A DNA stretch of 64,000 nt, from positions 21,777,683 through 21,841,682 of the forward strand of contig CALNVZ010003430.1 in NCBI GenBank assembly GCA_940671915.1, given 5' to 3'. Origin of the DNA: Paracentrotus lividus (lineage: Eukaryota > Echinodermata > Echinoidea > Camarodonta > Echinidae). Shown here piece by piece: positions 60,165 through 64,000 of this stretch (within the stretch, counting starts at the first letter, position 1; every line of letters begins with the position of its first letter). The position numbers and the translations under genes were made by a program. The notes beneath the pieces were generated by a model, which did no database searches, was not told the origin of the DNA, and saw only the letters and a list, made by a program, of their open reading frames with translations.

Positions 60165-62725
60165 CAGGCGCGTATCCAGGATTTCGCACCCCGGGGGGCC
60201 CGAAGTGATTTTGGCGCCCCTGTGTACTTTTCAAAATATGGCACCCCCCCCCCCCCCCCCCCCGCGCGCCAGGCAAACATAGGCCTACGGCTTAAATGCA
60301 CGTTGAAGGATTTCAAAGAATAATTTATTTGAAGGTTTTTTTTTTTTTTTTTTAATAGTGAGTTCATGGAAAGGAATTTCTAGGAATAGGAGGTATTACC
60401 GCTATAGATGAAAATACTAATAACTCTAAATACTAGCGCGAAGCGCGATCGGATATTTTTTTTCTCTACTTTACGATCAGAAAGCAATCAGGGGTTTCAA
60501 TTTTGTTTAGCTCTTCATCAGAATATCATATTAACGGGAGCTGTAATTTGTCCATCAAAACGATTTGAAAGCAAGCCATATAAAATCATGTAAAATCAAG
60601 TAATGTGAAATCAAACAAATGTAAATTGATGTTTTTTTGTTCACAATCCTCATAATCTGGTTACAAGAAAAAAAAAACAGGCGAGCGTGACATTTTATGC
60701 ATTCATCAGGAACACAATGTAATAGCTCCTTGGAAAATGATGCGAGCGCGAAGCGCGAGCGAAAATTTTGCTCTATGTAATAGAGACCAGAAGTTTAGGA
60801 TTAATTTGGCCTCCATAATTCAAAGACCAATATGTTGCCCAGTAATTTAACACATGAAAGAAAGAGGAATATCTATCTATCTATCTATCTATCTATCCAT
60901 CTGTTTACCTATCTATCTTTCTATTTATAATTCTGCTTCCATCCCTTAGTTTAAGATAAATTTGGGGCCCCTAAGTTAATGTAAATTCTGGTAAGAGGAA
61001 AAACACAGGAGAGCGCGAAGAACGAACGGAAATTTTGATGTATTCGAATGATTAGAAAACAGGACATTTCATGCGTTCCTCAGGAACACAATGTAATAAC
61101 TCATTGAAAAAATAATGATGCGAGCGCGAAGCGCGAGCGAAAATTTTGATATGTATATACAGACCTGGATGAATGAATTTTGAAATTTTGCTCTTTCTAG
61201 ATAGAGATCATGTTTTAAAGACCAATTTGTTCCCCCGCTTAGAATCAGATCATTTGGGCGCCCTATACGTGTAAGCTCAATTTGGCGCCCCTAATTTCAA
61301 AATCGATTTGACCCCCATAACTTCAAATCAGCGCCCCCATAAGTTTCAGGTCATTTTGCACCCGTACATGTAAGTTCAATGTGGCGCAGCTAATAAGTTG
61401 AAGATCAATTAAAAAAAAACATATAACGTGAAATAAAATAAATTTAAATGTTTTGACGGTTAGAACCCCATAATGTAAATTCTGGTAAATGATGAAAAAC
61501 ATAGGCTTTTGCGATGAGGGAACGGATATTTTAATGTATTCGAATGATTAGAAAACAGAACATTTTATGTAATAACTCAGTGGGAAAAGATAATGCGAGC
61601 GCGAAGCGCAAGCGAAATTTTGCTATGTATATACAAACCAGGAGGAATGGAATTTTAAAATAATTTAGATAGAGACCATTTTAAATACCCCTTCTGTTTT
61701 TTGGTGTGTGATTTTTGGGGCCCCTTTAGTTTCTGGTATATTCGGCACCCGTCCCTAAGTTTAGGATATAGTTGGAGCCCCTAAGTTTAAGTTAAATTTG
61801 GCACCCCTAAGTCTCAGGTCAATTGGGCGCCCCTACATTTGAGCTTAATCTGGCGTCCTTTAATTCAAGATCGATTTGGCGCCCCCTTAACTTCAGGTCA
61901 AATAGGCGCCCCTAAGTCTCAGGTCAATTTGGCGCCCCCACGTTAAGCTTATTTTGGCGCCCCCCTAAATTTTAGTTCGATTTGGCGCCCCCTAAATTTA
62001 AGGTCGGGATTCGGCGCCCCAACCTATTGTTTGCAGGTCAATTTGGCGCCCTATGTTTTAAGCTCAATTTGGCGCCCTAGTTTAAGGTCGAGTCCGCGCC
62101 CCCTAATTTTAGGTCAATTTGGCACCCTTACATAGTTTTAAGGTCGATTCGGCGCCCCTAAGTTTTAATATCAATAGGCGCCCCTCAGCTTCAGGTCAAT
62201 TTGGCGCCCCATCGAAGTTTCTGGTCCAATTGGCGCCCCCATGTTAAGCTCAATTTGGCGCCTCCGTGTTTAATGTCGATTTTGGCGCCCCCCTTAATTT
62301 AAGATCGCTTTGGCACCCTAAGTTTAGGTCATTTTGGCTCCCTCTAAGTTTAAGTTCGATTTGGCGCCCTATAATTTAAGGTCAATTATGCGCTCCTTGG
62401 TTTAAGGTTGATTTGCGCCCCTTACTTAGTTTAAGGTCGATTCGGCGCCCCACCTATGTTTACTCAATTTGGCGCCCCTAAGTTTTATATCAATTAGGCG
62501 CCCCTATCAGCTTCAGGTCAATTTGCGCCCCCACCTTAAAGTTTCAGGTCATTTGGCGCCCCTAACGTTTAAGCTCAATTGGCGCCCCTAAGTTTAATGT
62601 CGATTTGGCGCCACCTAAAATTTAAGGTCGATTTGGCGCCCCTAAGTTTAAGGTCAATTTGGCGCCCCTTAGTTTATGCCGATTCGGGCGCCCCAAAATT
62701 TTCTAAGGGCGCCCCTCCCCCTTCC

Positions 62726-62764
<39 letters not shown>

Positions 62765-62950
62765 TTTTTTTTTTCTTCCTTCCTCTTTTCCTCCTTTTTT
62801 CCCTTTCTCTTTTTTTTTCTCCTTTTTTCCCTCAGTCTTTTCCCCCCTCCCTTTCTCCTTTTTCCCTCCTCTTTTCGGCGCCCCCCTGACGCGCCGGGGG
62901 GCCCGGGCCCGCAAAGCCCCCCCCCCCCCAGAATACGCGCATGATATGAG
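60165..62950. mobile_element. GGCGCC-rich element with imperfect inverted ends
   Basis: Left end TATGCAGGCGCGTATCCAGG and right end (inverted) TATCATGCGCGTATTCTGG are similar, and both adjoin GGGGGGCCC runs. The left interior has repeats of GCGAGCGCGAAGCGCGAGCGAAAATTTTG (about 60436, 60743, 61118, 61592). The right interior is a degenerate minisatellite (separate entry) followed by a CT/GA-rich stretch. No ORF. Confidence 0.65.
61240..62700. repeat. Degenerate minisatellite of TTTGGCGCCCC units
   Basis: Units of about 30-36 bp have the pattern AATTTGGCGCCCCTAAGTTTAAGGTC with many single-base differences. At least 15 copies of TTTGGCGCC are exact. Confidence 0.9.
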
Positions 62951-63159
62951 TGAAATACAGGACCTAAACAATAGGATTTATGTTTCGTTACATAAGTAAG
63001 CTTTTGCCCATGAAAAAAAAATCTACCGTGGGGGCAAAAGTCGAACACCTGAGAGGTTCTGTAGATTTTCAAATGATTTATAGCCGAAGCATTTTAAAAG
63101 ACCATATGCATAGAGCCTAGTCAACTCTTGGCCTAGGGCCACAACTTAATTTTGCGACC

Positions 63160-63184
63160 NNNNNNNNNNNNNNNNNNNNNNNNN
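63160..63184. other. Assembly gap (25 N)
   Basis: Run of unknown bases next to the repeated segment 63185-64000. Confidence 1.
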
Positions 63185-64000
63185 CTGTACATTGTGGCGT
63201 GAACAAAACGCATAGGCTCCTTTTTTTGGTAAGATTAAAGATAAATCGGTCACTTTCTATAAAGGAAGAAAAATGTTCCAAATATTCATCATACTCAATG
63301 ACTAATTTCTAGACTTTTTTGGAAAAATATTGGGGTCTGGTCTGTACCGTAGGCTTAGGCTACCATATTATTTTCTGCATCAGAATAAATCAAAATGAAA
63401 AAAAACTCCAAATTATGTTTGTTTTTAGTTTTTGTTCTTCAGTTAGAGCTAAAGAGATATTTATTATAATAGACAAAGAAAAAAGGAAATGATATTTATC
63501 ACCTACCTCATAATTGTCCAAAATTTTCCAAATTGTTTTCCAGCGAAACACTGATCCTATACAGTAGGCCTATAACAGTCTACAAAGTATCCCATTTCTA
63601 TGCCATCACTATGACGTAATAATGGATGCGCTCCCGGTCTTGATAATCGCGCGCGATATGCATCATTAACCATTCCTTTTCCCGTCCAAACCGTCTCTTG
63701 TGTAGGGCCTATGCTCCTCCATATATTCCTATCAATTGCACATTTAATTATGTCGTCAAATAAGGACACCGTAACAGTCGTAACGGGGGTTGAATGCCTT
63801 GTATATGTCACTTGATCAGTCCAATCGGGTGAAGCGTTTCATCCAAAACGACTGTCCATTTAGATGAAAATTGATTTGTTGATGAGACCAATATAATAAA
63901 AATATTATAATTTAGATAATTAATATGTGATTGCAACTTTTATTTCTTTAGGAATGAAAATATTTTCATAAACAAGTCGTGTTTTTTATAAACATCATAT
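63185..64000. repeat. Second copy of the 0.8-kb segment, next to a gap
   Basis: Starts directly after the N run and continues to the window end. It is 16 bases shorter than the first copy over the same span, mostly through single-base losses. Confidence 0.9.

Overview
The window is invertebrate nuclear DNA: AT-rich, with introns, dense simple repeats and many layers of transposable elements. Only one host gene is clearly recognisable. It is a type I (animal) fatty acid synthase on the + strand with 27 coding exons between 31891 and 55531. Its close resemblance to vertebrate FASN, together with the repeat types, suggests a marine deuterostome, most likely an echinoderm such as a sea urchin. 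That placement is inferred from general appearance and was not tested by search.

Layout. (1) 1-4715: a repeat element whose two ends carry inverted arrays of a short motif, with a roughly 210-bp tandem array inside. (2) 4716-12343: repeats, a miniature inverted-repeat element and low-complexity DNA, with no gene I can support. (3) 12344-29227: a 16.9-kb LTR retrotransposon of Ty3/gypsy type with about 97% identical LTRs and a 4-bp target duplication. It has a minisatellite leader, a broken gag, a canonical -1 slippery heptamer, a heavily damaged pol and an unusual extra C2H2 zinc-finger ORF preceded by a good splice acceptor. Later arrivals are nested in it: a 395-bp insertion in pol, a 1.1-kb tandem satellite and a probable 3.4-kb Helitron. 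(4) 29228-31863: two inverted-repeat elements and the end of the 5' intron of the synthase gene. (5) 31864-56650: the fatty acid synthase gene. (6) 56650-64000: AT-rich DNA, a LINE 3' end, a GGCGCC-rich minisatellite element and a segment near the right edge that repeats 59316-60147 beside an assembly gap.

The synthase encodes KS, MAT, DH, the non-catalytic pseudo-MT/pseudo-KR core, ER, KR, ACP and TE in the vertebrate order, about 2,543 codons, with all expected catalytic residues visible. Every intron has GT-AG ends and compatible phases. The exception to an otherwise clean gene is exon 15, where four one-base frame changes lie within about 310 bases and cancel out. A relic copy of part of exon 15 in intron 17 keeps the base missing at one of these places.

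The most interesting observations are: the zinc-finger ORF in the retrotransposon; decayed partial copies of exons 7, 17 and 26 directly upstream of the real exons; a relic of exon 15 in a later intron; and a transposon in intron 17 carrying four perfect DR1 nuclear-receptor motifs. Two assembly gaps (15550-15768 and 63160-63184) limit interpretation nearby.
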